Notes: generated by a model not told the origin, from the sequence alone. A stretch of 64,000 nucleotides of DNA from Mnemiopsis leidyi (GCA_000226015.1 JH153385.1:202948-266947), one strand, 5' to 3'. Shown: positions 50,505-61,840, counted from the first letter of the stretch. Translations and numbers: made by a program.

Positions 50505-50960
50505 CTTTATTGACGAGATTATATCCGTCTAACGTTCTAACGCGTTCAGCTTTAGCTGCGTGAGTCGGGTATCACCGCGACAAAAGCTTTACTCTTTACT
50601 CTATATACACTTACTCTATATATACTTACTCTATATATACTTTTGCATCGGTTTATTAAATTTTCTTGTGTTTCAAATGTGATAACACAGTACTCTTCAA
50701 TCGATGCGAGATGTTAACTGACTACTTATAGTTAAACCGCTGAGAATTGCAGCCTGATGATATTTATTTCATACAGGTTGGTTATTTAATTTGGATCCTG
50801 CCTACTATACATTGTTTAACTTTGTCCGACCCTCATTCGAAGTGAATAAGATGTTGGATCAACGGGCAATGCGCGTCTAGAATTTCTTCGCCAGGCCAGA
50901 AATGCGTGACAGCGCGTGATGGCCGCGACAGTAGGTTATCAACCTACAAATGCAATGTTG
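50505..50960. repeat. Hairpin modules right of the LINE block
   Basis: Inverted module B (50511-50533) is followed by GTTCAGCTTTAGCTGCGTGA and GTCGGGTATCACCGCGACAA (50544-50583), the same pair found at 63055-63094. Then come TTTGTCCGACCCTCATTCGA (50821) and module E complete (50858-50952) with the palindrome GTAGGTTATCAACCTAC. Confidence 0.8.
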
Positions 50961-51309
50961 GAGGGCTGCGCGCTGCCGTAAAACTCATTCGATCAAGCAA
51001 AAGAATAAACTCTGGGGAGGATTCGCTCTGCCGTACTACAAGTTATGCATTGTGTATATCAGTTGGCGCATGGGTTTGCTCTAACCCAGGAATCTTTCCC
51101 AGCTATATCGTATCTTCGGATGTAAAAGAGATAGAAAGGTCCGGTTTGTTGCAAAATGACCGTCTTTTAAAATACTTTTTGCCGCACCAGGAGGCAATTG
51201 GGAAACCAATTGCTTCAAAAGTTATTCCGAAAAAACTGATTTTGGTCGCGCGCAGCACGGCTACAAAAAAAACTTTGCGGCGGAACGCGCGTTTCTAAGA
51301 CTGAAGACG

Positions 51310-51328
51310 TGACGTCACAGTGACGTCA
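51310..51328. promoter_or_regulatory. Two CRE palindromes 11 bp apart
   Basis: TGACGTCA, the consensus CREB/ATF site, occurs at 51310-51317 and 51321-51328, about one helical turn apart. No gene start is identified next to it, so function is only suggested. Confidence 0.45.
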
Positions 51329-51812
51329 CGATGTCCAAATTTGGTCATTAGCGCGCACAACCTTTAACGTGCATTTGCAGATTATTGTTCTTACAGTGCG
51401 CGTTTTGTTCAGCACGTGTGTAGTTAATCCATTATCAACCTTCCAGTCTTTGCTAAGACGTTAGTGATGAGTGAGAATCTGCCGATTTGCGATTGTGGTT
51501 CGTTTTGGTTTATCAAAGATATTTTATGTATATGTTCTATTCAGCTTCTGGCCCTGCTTACTTTATTGTGCGAGTTTACTCTTAGTTCGTTTCAACTGTG
51601 TTGTGTAGTATTTCTTAATTTCTACACCAATACAGGCATGTGTAACCTTCCTTTTATCAGATCATATATTTGATGCAACAAACTATAAATAAGGATTTTG
51701 CTAAATTGCACAGCTTTCGTCTCGTGAACTTTAAACACTAGGAAATATTTCCTAGTTGTTTAGAAGTCCCAAGATGGAAGTACGGTGATGTTGTTAAACT
51801 ATGCCCGTTTAA

Positions 51813-51866
51813 CCTTATCTGGTCCCCTGCTACGTGGCTCGAAAACAGGGATCGGCCAGATAAAGG
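51813..51866. repeat. Imperfect hairpin
   Basis: CCTTATCTGG and CCAGATAAAGG, with inner CCCCTG and CAGGG, form a stem of about 15 bp around some 20 bases. Confidence 0.6.
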
Positions 51867-51880
51867 CGGTCCGTGTAAGT

Positions 51881-51902
51881 TGACACCGTGCTTTCAGCTA
51901 TA
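51881..51902 (-). repeat. Second copy of the dispersed 22-mer
   Basis: The reverse complement of 6029-6051 with one mismatch (TGACACCGTGCTTTCAGC..). See the entry at 6028. Confidence 0.5.
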
Positions 51903-54346
51903 GAATAAGTAAACAATTTGCTTGAGAAGTAGGACAAAATTGGGAAATTTTACATATCAAACACGAATGAAGAACTCAGGACACATATTTCGTGTAATAT
52001 CCTCGATCATACATCAAATATACCAAACGCACAACCACAGCTTGGCTTTCTCCTAGAGTTATCACATAGCTTGCTGAGATATTTCCAATTGCTTTTTGTT
52101 GTTAACATTGACCTTGCACCGCACCACTAATGTTGAAGTACTTACTGTGTACCGAAAATACACGTTTTCAATTGAGCCAATCAATAGATTTATAAACTCG
52201 AAGTCACAACCAAAAGGTTTTCAATAGCTTAATGAATTTGATTATGTTCGTCGTATAAATTAAAACGAGAAAAGTTTACTTGTCAGTCTAAAAGTTGATC
52301 AAAAAATAACATAAAATACTACCACGATCTCTATTAAAATATAAAACTCAATGACTAAATGTTCCAGCATTAGAAATAAATTTACCCGTTGCCGGGAATT
52401 CTAAATGTTACCCCTGAAGTGAATGTTAAATTGGGAAACCTGCCAGTACTCGACTACCCCGTGACAATATTCCTTTAAAACACAGTGCAAGATATGGGGG
52501 TTTACATGTAGGGGGCAACGAGTAACAACATAGGACTTAGCTTTTAACAAAATATTAAGACCCGAAACCCTGTAATAAACAGTACGCTCAAGATGCCAGT
52601 CATGGCTGATTAGAACAGACCAATTACAATTAGGTCTTAGGATAAGAACAGTTCAGTTGTTAAATCTATTACATGCTACCACTGCACCAGAAATATGTTG
52701 AATTGACTGTCAGTGAAAATCGTGTCTGCTCAGCTGTACACCGTGTTCATTCCTCGGCCCATCCACTGTTCATGTTGGGCAGTTCAAGAAAAATTATTAA
52801 GCATGCATGGTTTGGGAGAGATCTAAAAATGACAAATTGTGAGTAGGAAACCACTCAGTCTATGGATTAGCTCCAAAGTTAAAATACATGTAACGTTACA
52901 ACGTTGAGCAGTGAGCACAAGCAAAGATGAGTCATATTTATAAGTGCACAATTTCCTGACAATAAGCAATTGACAACTAACGGGTGAGAATGAATTAACG
53001 AAACAGTTAAGTCCTGACGTTTCTACCCATTAAACTGTACTGGGGCCATAAGGTTTTCATATGACGGGTTTAAACCATTTAAATACTAGAAAATAATTTA
53101 CGGGAAAAACCACTCATTCCTCATTTGAAGGAGAAAATATCGCTATCGAACAATTAATGTATTCTAAAAGTCAGCATTTATACCGCATTAACAATGTATC
53201 CATTAAATTTCCATCTTCTATTGTATTTGTAAGCCCTTATATAGTAGAGGGGTAAAAACTATTTAAGATGACAAAATCTGAAGGCTTTAGCAGAGCTTTA
53301 TGACGCTGGACATCAATCCCACAGTTGACTTCTGGCGTAGTATCTGAAAGAAATTGTTCGGATTAGAATTTGGATTATTTTTAACATCTGCGTGTTGACA
53401 ACTACCATTTATCGACAGCTTAAAATTGACATTCGATATACAGTGGATGTCGATAAAGCTTGAGAGTAGTGCACTCTTATTGATAAGTAACCTTAAGAAG
53501 AATCCCACTGCAGTACAGCTTGAGCTTCGAAACCAAAGCGAAGTTTAACTAACATATCGGTGGAAAAGTTTCCGGTGGTAATAAGGCCGGTTATTAGTTG
53601 GCCGGTTAAAAGTATTATAGAAGGGAAATAAACGATGGATCAAACCGGAGTCAGCGGTGGATAGATGTGCACTAGCAGCATTATCATTGCTTGCATTATC
53701 ATTGCAGCACTGTTTTGATCATAATTTAAAATATAATTTACTAGCAGGGGCCAGGGACAGGATAAAATAATAGGAACGTACGTTTCGGTAAGTGTAGCAG
53801 GGCGGGCTAGGACAACTGAACCATGCTTTCTCCTTCGGTTCAAGCTCAGCAGCGAGTTATCGTTCGCCCCAGACCATATAGTATCAGAAGGTGTGTCCGG
53901 GTGGTGATTATAGTGCTCCAGCATACATGTACAGTTCACTGGACCGAACGTTCAGGAATGGATAGTATTCTCTGATTGACCTTTGCCATTGTGCCACTCT
54001 ATTTGACGTTGTAGCTGTTGCAGTCTTCTGTGATCCCAAGCTTATCCTGCCCTGCCTTATCCTGTCACTCGTATCAGCTCTAGCTCGCGAAGTAAAAGAT
54101 CTCTAGCCTGTCGTTGATTAGTGTATCCCTAACGCATTTTAACCTCCCGATTCTTCTCTCGGCGTTCACATGCTTCTTTGACCCCGCTGTTCTTTATCTG
54201 TACAGCACACCTGAAGAGGATTGTATAAAAGTGTATATATTGTATATAAGCCTTGTTTGAGTCAGTTGGCCCGGATAAGGTCACTAAAATATTCTGGTCT
54301 AAAAAAATTGCCTGATAAGACTTAAGAGAAGTGAACACACTCACAG

Positions 54347-55575
54347 ATCTGAACTCTCAAAATCTCTCTTGGAACATTCATGGACAACATTCCTGAGACC
54401 TGATACTCCCCCTACTCCCGGATATACGGCAAAGAACTCAAACTCCATGATTGACTGGTGGCAGCCAGAAAGGTGGTCCGCAGACGGCGTGATGGCCCTG
54501 GAAAAGCCCTCTCCAAAACTACTCAATAGGTTCAATGGGTAGGTAGACCAGATACATAAACTCATAAAAATATTTGCTGCGCGCATTTTACGCGCCAAAC
54601 TTTCTGTTTAACAATTGACTAACGATGAAGTACTTTAGAGACTAATTGTCCTCAAAATTGGCTAGTACTATAGATGTATTTCTCAAATGGAACCATCTAT
54701 CCATGAACATAATGGATCGATACCAGCTATCCATAGGGCATTTTTTAAAACCAAAACCACTTTTTATGACAGGGGGTAGAACGATAAAAAACGTCGAAGC
54801 GTAGTTTTTTCGTACTGATTTCGAATGGAATTACGCAAACAGTTCTCTGCCACGATCCAGAATTACATGCTATATTCATTGATTGATTCATTGATATTGC
54901 TACGCCCACTTTACCTGAAGTGTGACTGTAGCCAGGGGTTTAATAACTCTAGAACTGGGAGTAGTAGATCTGTACTTTAAGTTCAGTGAGTGGTACTATG
55001 TCTGTGTATCACCAGTACCTGCAATATGAAGTAAGTTAGAACTCAACTTTATCACAGTCAGGGAAATTTACTCAACAAATGACTTCATTAAGTTCACATG
55101 TTCTCTGTCACGATCCAGAATTACATGCTATATTCATTGATTGATTCATTGATATAATTGCTACGCCCACTTTACCTGAAGTGTGACTGTAGCCAGGGGT
55201 TTAATAACTCTAGAACTGGGAGTAGTAGATCTGTACTTTAAGTTCAGTGAGTGGTACTATGTCTGTGTATCACCAGTACCTGCAATATGAAGTAAGTTAG
55301 AACTCAACTTTATCACAGTCAGGGAAATTTACTCAACAAATGACTTCATTAAGTTCACATGTTCTCTGCCACGATCCAGAATTACATGCTATATTGCTAC
55401 GCCCACTTTACCTGAAGTGTGACTGTAGCCAGGGGTTTAATAACTCTAGAACTGGGAGAGGTGTCGATATTTTTGTGGATTACACTCCAAAAGCGAGTTA
55501 CTTGTGGCGGGGCTGTACCAATCTAGGGGTGGAGCTTTCCAGGAACTTTCCCAAGGCAATCTTAAAGGGCTCCAT
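54347..55575 (+). CDS. Two exons of an unrecognised host gene (partial)
   Basis: Exon 54347-54538 follows CACTCACAG and ends at GG|GTAGGT; exon 55459-55575 follows CTGGGAG and ends at AT|GTAAGC. The phases agree (2 to 2). Together they read 102 residues of normal-looking globular protein (MIDWWQPERWSADGVMALEK, then GGVDIFVDYTPKASYLWRGC and NFPKAILKGS). The Trp-rich, Pro-containing segments suggest an enzyme-like fold, but I cannot name it. The intron between them is inflated by a 260-bp tandem duplication. Upstream and downstream exons were not found; a LINE fragment lies directly after the second exon. Confidence 0.5.
54843..55458 (+). repeat. About 260-bp tandem repeat, 2.4 copies, within an intron
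   Basis: Copies start TTCTCTGCCACGATCC at 54843, 55101 and 55362. The third has lost a TTGATTGATTCA-type stretch and breaks off at ACTGGGAG, exactly where the exon begins. Identity between copies is very high. Each full copy includes an ATG frame of 11 codons followed by GTAAGT (54998-55030 and 55259-55291). Confidence 0.92.
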
Positions 55576-55608
55576 GTAAGCGGTGCTTTTGTTCTGAGAT
55601 ACCACAAA

Positions 55609-56175
55609 TCAGAGAAAAAGTAAAATAAGAGAAATTCGAACTCTTACATCCGGAGCAGTGTGATTATTAACAATGGCTGGTAGGAGGGTCCAAAGCGTTG
55701 CTGCACAGACACTGAACGAGTTTTCGTAATGGGATGCAATAGATCGTTGTGCTGACTTGTTTGTTGGTGGAACTATCGCTGTTTTGCCATGTCTCAAGGT
55801 GTTCAAATAACATATTTATGTCGTTAGGACCTCTCCCGTTTAAGATTTTCCATGTGTGGATGATAACAAAGCGTTCTCGTCGTCTTTGAAGTGACATAAT
55901 GCAAAGTTTTTTTCAAGCGGGCCCATGGTTATGGCACCCTCCAATATTTTGTGTATATGTGGGGTCCATGAAAAGTAATTGGATAGTAGCACGCCTAAGT
56001 CTCTAACTGTTTCACAGGCTCTTTTAGAAAAACTGCTAAGAGGTCTGAGCCCTCGAAAGTAATAAGCATTATCCTTATTTGCAGGTTGATTAAAAACGAA
56101 ATCTGCACTTCCTTCTTCGGCGGTACATTTAGCTAGTGCTGTTAAAATATCTTCTATCACATCAGAAAAGTTCAT
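55609..56175 (-). mobile_element. LINE ORF2 C-terminal fragment (CR1/L2-like)
   Basis: Three overlapping minus-strand frames hold consecutive LINE ORF2 motifs: ETVRDLGVLLSNYFSWTPHI (the DLGV..W..H segment after the RT palm), RRERFVIIHTWKILNGRGPN, and CAATLWTLLPAIVNN (the LWNxLP motif). They need at least two frame changes, so the copy is dead. No 3' tail of the hairpin type was seen next to it, so it may belong to another family. Confidence 0.75.
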
Positions 56176-58041
56176 CGCATCAAGATTAAAACATGTGAAC
56201 CTTTAAAGCTAATTATTCAAGTAAGGAGACTACTCGTTGGGAAAATTCTTGTGCGGAAGCAGACACTTTGACGAGAGCACCAGCATAGTGCATGAGTTCA
56301 CATGTTTTTCTATTAAAACGACAAATTATAGACAAAATAGGTTAGGCAAAATAGGAAATAAGTTCTTGTACTGTAACAAACAATCCTTACAGAAACGTAG
56401 TTCTAGAAAAGACAGAAGTCAGTTAATTGATCAAATTAGAACGATAGTTTCGAGTTTACGCAGCATGTACAACTCAAAATTTCTTATGTATGTTACAGTT
56501 TCACCTTCTTCATCTATCTATCTATCTATGTTCAAAAGAAGCACACATTGCCCACCGCATGCCACGTGGAGGCAGTACCATATATGCGGCTTTGAATAAA
56601 CATATCGGCTACTCAACTTCACGTTCAACTATCATAGTTTCTTCGAAAGAACGCTTTCGATCAACCGAAATTGCAAGAAATGTCAAATTTCGCCAATTAA
56701 CTGCCGATATGTCTATTCACTGGTTTATTCAAAAAAGGAAGATCATTTTAATAAATTATCAAATCATGAAATGTTATTAATTTGTTATTTGAGACATGCC
56801 TACAGATTACATGCACTCAACTTAGGCATATCCATAATCAAGTACCACAATCGACTTCGCGCCAGGGTGCACGAAAAAAAAGTCGACTACATAATAATGT
56901 AGGCCTTCATCCTCAGACCTAGACCTTTACAACTGCTGCAAAGCTTGCGAGCGTGCGTGTGTGTGTCTGCGTGCCAGTAAATAAAAGTAAAAAGACGGCA
57001 ATTGTAGAGGTCTGAAACAAAACAAAAAATCTCTAAGAGAGTTATTAAAACGAGTCATTCAACAATTACTTTGCGTTCGAAGCTATTAGAAACAATTGGG
57101 TTGAAAATGTGGAATTGAAATTTATGTAAAACAGGCAATATTAAAATAATAGAGTGAAAAAAGCAATTTTTCAATGACTCGTAGTCGTGCTATACATTTT
57201 ACAACATGCATCTTATTTACAAATCGATATGACTACTGAAACATGTAGAGAATTTTAGTATTTTGGGGCTGAAAGTAAAATGCAATGAATTTTCCGTTTA
57301 TCAGATCAAAATTGCTCCACAGTTTCAGCTGCATAAGTTCCATCAGCTCAAACCATCATCAGAACCTACTCGAACATTTAATGTCAAGATCGATTGAAAG
57401 CCGAACAAGCGTCACGAGACCAAATTAACCTTGAAGACATTTTGACTTCACAGCAATAGCTATACTCATGCAGGTGAAGCCGCAATGGAAAAGAGGATAT
57501 TCTATTTAAACGCCAACTCAAGCCCTCACAAGACGGGATATCGAATACTTAACAGAAACTATAAAATATTCGTGCATCAACCGTTTTGGAGCGTGACAAG
57601 AGCTTAAAAAACAGACTGCTTGGTCCACTTTCTAAGTCCACACCTCGCCTATCTCACACCACTTGAGAGCTGGGCCGGAAACCGAAGTTCGCACACTGAC
57701 GCCAAGAAGCGCTTCAACACAATTTGTGCAAACACTCAACTCGGACCAGAGACCAACCCAGATCAAGCCACCTAGTGGATATGGGCTCGGCTATTTGGAC
57801 AACAATTTGGAAAAGATGATAATAAATCAAATAAAAATCTAAAATGGCTTAATGGCGTATGAAAAATTGGTGTCATAAATGTACATATTTACAAGAGTAC
57901 ATAATTTTATACATTAAATCACTTACATGGACACTTTCAGTATTGATCAAAACACACACACACGCGCCAAAGTGGTATTAAACAATTCAAACATAATCGC
58001 TTAAATAACTTGGCAAATAATTAAAAAATGACTTGTTTGGT
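56176..58041. other. Non-coding stretch
   Basis: No supported gene. The segment 57610-57800 (for example SPHLAYLTPLESWAG on the plus strand) has protein-like words but stops soon and may be old repeat DNA. Frames at 56237-56780 lack motifs. There are small GT/CA runs at 56955 and 57952. Confidence 0.35.
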
Positions 58042-60012
58042 TTACAATGGACGGTACATAAGATATTTGTGACTGTTGACTTCGTAGTTAAGATCGTTCA
58101 AAATTTCAAGTGCTATTAATTTAGACTTTTGTTTTTGTCGCAACATTGTAGCAAATTTGTTCTGAGAACTTTCAGAAGCTATACCTGAAGCTCCACTGAA
58201 CATTTTGTCGACAAGTAAAGATAAGTTATCTATATCTTTTTGGTGTGATACTAATTTCGCACTCAGTAGATCGATTGCATCAGTAGCTCTACTTATGTGG
58301 TACGCCAATTCCAGGTGATGGTAATGTCTATTAATTTCATTGGGCTCTCGTTCAAGGTTAGTGGATCTAGAACTAAGTCTCCTGAAACTAGTGTCCAATG
58401 CCACGATTACATCAGGGACTTGATTCAAAACTTTAGCGATACACTTTGCTGTTGTACTATAGCGAATTTTGTCATAATTATCTGGGTTAGTTGGATTAAT
58501 TTCATTTAGTGTTGACAACATTGAAGCACGATTAGCAGGAAGTGGTTGCCTACTGGGATTTTCTCTTTCAATAGATACTGCATCCATGATGTCTTTAGAT
58601 GACAGTTGAATCATTGGACTTGAAAGAGGGGCAAGACCAATAATCTCACGAAATCTAGAAAAGTGAACTTTGCCCCCTTGGAGAAATTCACAAGCAATTT
58701 TTTGAAAAATATTGGCTTTCGTGAGCAAGATAGTTTCAACTGACGAATTCAAGATATTGTAAATCGGGGAGTCAGGAAACTTTTTGGACAAACATGCCGA
58801 ACATGAAAAATTGCAGTTTAATGTGGAACAATTTCTTGGTGAAATGAACTCCAAATCATTTTCGGGTGACAAAGACATATATCGTGCGTTTGTGTTGGAG
58901 ACAACAAAATTAGAAATACGACGGACATGACTGGCAAAGTCGCGAACATTGGTCTCAATAAATTCTTTAGTAAGGACGATGTTTGGAATAGGACTTCTTT
59001 CATGGAAAGCTGTAACGGCAGCAGACACCGTGCTTCTATTTGTCTGGAAGAATGAAATACTTTTAAAATATCGGGAAATTTCATACCGCTTCAGAACATT
59101 AAGCAAAAAGCTCTCATGAAAATGCTTTCTGTTTGTAAAGCTGAGAGCGTTATTCTTGATTTGACGAAACAAATCTTCCATGCTGCCTGCATGTACAGAT
59201 AGGAAGTTTGTGAGTTCAAATGTAGGACCCATGTACATTACTATGTCGATAAAGTAGATTGAATTCATGATTTTTGACACATCTGGTACTCTGACGGTAA
59301 TCTCCTTTAAAGACTTAAACAATACAAATATTAGATTGTTGAGAAGTAAAGCTGCGCATCCAGTTCTCTTTGAGTCATCCTTGTATCCGAAAATGTGAAT
59401 TTCTAGAAGAGATCTAAAATAGGTGTAATAAAGACATTTAGGACACTTTTTTACAATAGACATAGTGAAAATTTTACCACAGTTATTACAGTTAAGGCCA
59501 TCCTTAAAGTACTTAAGCTCAAATTTCTGGACAACTTCTATTAAGTTTTTCATTACAGTTTCACCAGATTTTTCATGTTTCGAGTCAAAATCGAAATTAC
59601 AGGAGTTATTAATAAGTTCGTAAATACATTTAAGTGTGGCATCCTCCTGTGGTCCTGGGATTAGTTTAAGTGACTTAGTGGTTACACCCTTTAGGTCGTG
59701 AAGGGGCTCAAAAGCCACAAGCTCTGCTCCATCAAGACCAATTTCGGCAGGAGATTTACTTGGACACATCATGAAGTATATTGGGGGTCTCCTGGTTCCA
59801 CCCAAGTCATTTTTGAGAAATTCTTTGATTTCCTCGGTTGACATATTTTCAGTTTGTTTACGGGGCCATCTTATTTTGATAAGCTCCTTCGCCGACATAG
59901 CACTATCCGTCAAATCTTGCAAAGATTTACCATGATTTTCAGGATTATCAAAGAAACCTCCTTTGTTGGCATGTTTAGTCATTTTTTCAAAAGTCATGTG
60001 ATCAAAGTTCAT
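58042..60012 (-). CDS. Large intronless ORF of unknown family, 656 residues (second of a pair)
   Basis: Uninterrupted frame from the first Met at 60012. Visible parts: FEPLHDLKG at residues 101-109; a zinc-ribbon-like set C175-x2-C178-x11-C190-x2-C193; SVHAGSMEDLF followed by a helical block at about 272-310; a second Cys cluster (C395, C400, C404, C407); and a charged helical C-terminus. From memory, the (P)LHDLKG word and a later H..G..E.LF segment occur in unnamed proteins present in many copies in cnidarian and mollusc genomes. I could not check this. The frame is open for some distance upstream of the Met. It lies 121 bp below the 568-residue ORF on the same strand. An intronless 2-kb frame is unlike every host gene in the window, which suggests a mobile-element or recently arrived gene. 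It looks whole. Confidence 0.7.
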   Translation of the reverse strand: MNFDHMTFEKMTKHANKGGFFDNPENHGKSLQDLTDSAMSAKELIKIRWPRKQTENMSTEEIKEFLKNDLGGTRRPPIYFMMCPSKSPAEIGLDGAELVAFEPLHDLKGVTTKSLKLIPGPQEDATLKCIYELINNSCNFDFDSKHEKSGETVMKNLIEVVQKFELKYFKDGLNCNNCGKIFTMSIVKKCPKCLYYTYFRSLLEIHIFGYKDDSKRTGCAALLLNNLIFVLFKSLKEITVRVPDVSKIMNSIYFIDIVMYMGPTFELTNFLSVHAGSMEDLFRQIKNNALSFTNRKHFHESFLLNVLKRYEISRYFKSISFFQTNRSTVSAAVTAFHERSPIPNIVLTKEFIETNVRDFASHVRRISNFVVSNTNARYMSLSPENDLEFISPRNCSTLNCNFSCSACLSKKFPDSPIYNILNSSVETILLTKANIFQKIACEFLQGGKVHFSRFREIIGLAPLSSPMIQLSSKDIMDAVSIERENPSRQPLPANRASMLSTLNEINPTNPDNYDKIRYSTTAKCIAKVLNQVPDVIVALDTSFRRLSSRSTNLEREPNEINRHYHHLELAYHISRATDAIDLLSAKLVSHQKDIDNLSLLVDKMFSGASGIASESSQNKFATMLRQKQKSKLIALEILNDLNYEVNSHKYLMYRPL

Positions 60013-60133
60013 AATTTGAAAGTACTGTTTTTCGTCTATAGGGAATTTTTCGAGTAAAGTGGGATTTCGGAATGGCCCACTTTTGTTGCTCCCGTTTTCT
60101 ACACATCTGACCGGGGCATCGCCTAAAATAAAT

Positions 60134-61840
60134 TTAATGTTTAAGTTTGTCTGTGTATTCAGCCCCGCAGGGAGATTTCATTTTAACTTTTAAGGACGCT
60201 AGTTGCTGAACTCGAAAATCGTGAAGAGCTTCTTCACTTTCAGTAGTAGAGGGACACAATGCGACATAGTGAATATAAATTTTTTCTACGGCCTTTTGTA
60301 GGTCACCTTTACACAATTTGTCAGAATGGTAAACAGAATTACTGAAAAGTGGCCTAACTGCAAAAAGAACGTAACTTCTGTTCAAAATTATTGCATGGTC
60401 ATACCAAATTGCGAAATTGCGAGTACATTCGGCCTCTTGAAGTTTTTGTCGCAAATATTTTTCATCGTGCTCTTTGAGATCATTTTCGCACATGAGACTA
60501 TAATTTAGAAGACTTGTCTTAACTTGGTCCAAAGGTAAAGTCTGGTAATACGCTGTCGGTTTACCTCTCAGAAAATTGTTGGATGATTGATATTTCAGCG
60601 AGTTTTCGCGAATACTCATCAAGTCAACTAATCTTGCATTTGTAGTTACCGTTTTCGGGCCAGACTCTACAACATCCCAGGCTTCATGGTCATCTAATTT
60701 TAAAGTAGCTCCAAGTAAAATACAATTGGAAGATCGAAGCTGTTCAACTTGATTATCAGCTGTTTTAACTGAAGGAATTCTCGGAAAGTTCAAGTCTTCA
60801 ACAAGTGGAAACGGCTTGTACCGTCCCCGCATGTTACTATTAGCTGCAAGGATAGGCCGCAGTTCGTTAAAAATTCCTAAATTACTCGATTTCAGTAAAT
60901 GGTTTAGACAAATTGACTGTGCGTAGTCAGATAAGCGGGATGTACTATTTCCTCCATCGCGTCCCTCAAGTTTATACTTCTGACCAAGCTTTAAAAAGCT
61001 AGGCTCCTCATGATAGTTTAAAACGTGGGAGCAGTACTCAAGAAAAATATCACTTACATTCAAATCGGGATCTGATGACCTAATAACATTATAGTCGGGT
61101 AAACTCGCAACGTGCTGTTCTACATCTTTCCTCGTAAACTCCTGACAGAAGATAGTACGGTCTAGATTTATAACTCCGCTACGTGACAAACCACTGCCAT
61201 AGTGAATTATGGCGCTAACATCCTCAAGATGTTTAGTAAACTTAGTCAGGTTACTCTTCAATTCTGACTTGTACGCTTCGAAAGAACTTTTCATCTCGTC
61301 AAGAGAATTTTCAAAACTAACAAGGTTTAAATCGAACGAGGAGAGAACCTCATAAGACGTTTTACATATACACGAGTATATTTCAGAAAAATTTTTTCCT
61401 TGTCTCATAGCATGTTGAGTGAAATCTTCGACAAACTTTTTGCAGAGTTCCTGCACAGATTCGACTTTGCTAGCGGGAAAACAAATCTTACACGGAACGC
61501 CTTCGACTAAGGCCTCACCATTTTCATGAGCTAAATAAATTTGATGATTTCTGAAACAGCTTTTCAACTCATCTAAAGCTTGCTGATCATCCGAAATACT
61601 TTTAACTTGATCAACAAAACGACGAAAGTTCTGATTATTGAGGTAAGTTTGAAGGTACCCAAAGAAACCTGGTAAATTAGAAATATGACTGTTGATACGA
61701 CCAGTAAAGTCGGAGATTAAAAAATAACCTAGAGCAAATTTACATACGGGGAGCTTTGAAAACCGTGAATTGGCGACCGCAGAATAAACATTATCTCCCA
61801 GAAACTGGGCTTCTAACTCCGTGCGAGGACGTTTGTTCAT
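60134..61840 (-). CDS. Large intronless ORF of unknown family, 568 residues (first of a pair)
   Basis: Uninterrupted frame from the Met at 61840. No signal peptide or membrane helix. It has CKIC at residues 117-120, a long helical/coiled region around 150-230 (LVSFENSLDEMKSSFEAYKS) and a WYDH motif at 479-482 followed by a hydrophobic strand (YVLFAVRPLF) and SVYHSDK. From memory, a W/H-D-H word followed by a hydrophobic strand and Y-x2-D recurs in multi-copy unnamed proteins of cnidarians and molluscs, the same set recalled for the neighbouring 656-residue ORF. No transposase, integrase, polymerase, capsid or protease motif is visible. Pairing with the downstream ORF, same strand, close spacing and absence of introns suggest the two form one transcription unit. 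Mobile-element origin is an inference. Confidence 0.7.
   Translation of the reverse strand: MNKRPRTELEAQFLGDNVYSAVANSRFSKLPVCKFALGYFLISDFTGRINSHISNLPGFFGYLQTYLNNQNFRRFVDQVKSISDDQQALDELKSCFRNHQIYLAHENGEALVEGVPCKICFPASKVESVQELCKKFVEDFTQHAMRQGKNFSEIYSCICKTSYEVLSSFDLNLVSFENSLDEMKSSFEAYKSELKSNLTKFTKHLEDVSAIIHYGSGLSRSGVINLDRTIFCQEFTRKDVEQHVASLPDYNVIRSSDPDLNVSDIFLEYCSHVLNYHEEPSFLKLGQKYKLEGRDGGNSTSRLSDYAQSICLNHLLKSSNLGIFNELRPILAANSNMRGRYKPFPLVEDLNFPRIPSVKTADNQVEQLRSSNCILLGATLKLDDHEAWDVVESGPKTVTTNARLVDLMSIRENSLKYQSSNNFLRGKPTAYYQTLPLDQVKTSLLNYSLMCENDLKEHDEKYLRQKLQEAECTRNFAIWYDHAIILNRSYVLFAVRPLFSNSVYHSDKLCKGDLQKAVEKIYIHYVALCPSTTESEEALHDFRVQQLASLKVKMKSPCGAEYTDKLKH

Larger units (their letters stand above)
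50961..54346. other. Non-coding stretch
   Basis: No supported gene. Frames at 50906-51298 and 51464-51673 begin in or beside repeat DNA and have no motif. A hydrophobic open segment at about 53968-54090 ending at GAA|GTAAAA could be an exon of the gene that follows, but nothing confirms it. Confidence 0.35.

Noticed and set aside
50906-51298. 130-codon plus-strand frame
   Set aside because: It starts inside hairpin module E and shows no motif or splice context.
58042-61840. Virus-like large element (Polinton or similar)
   Set aside because: No DNA polymerase, integrase, packaging ATPase, protease or capsid signature seen in either frame, and no terminal repeats found.
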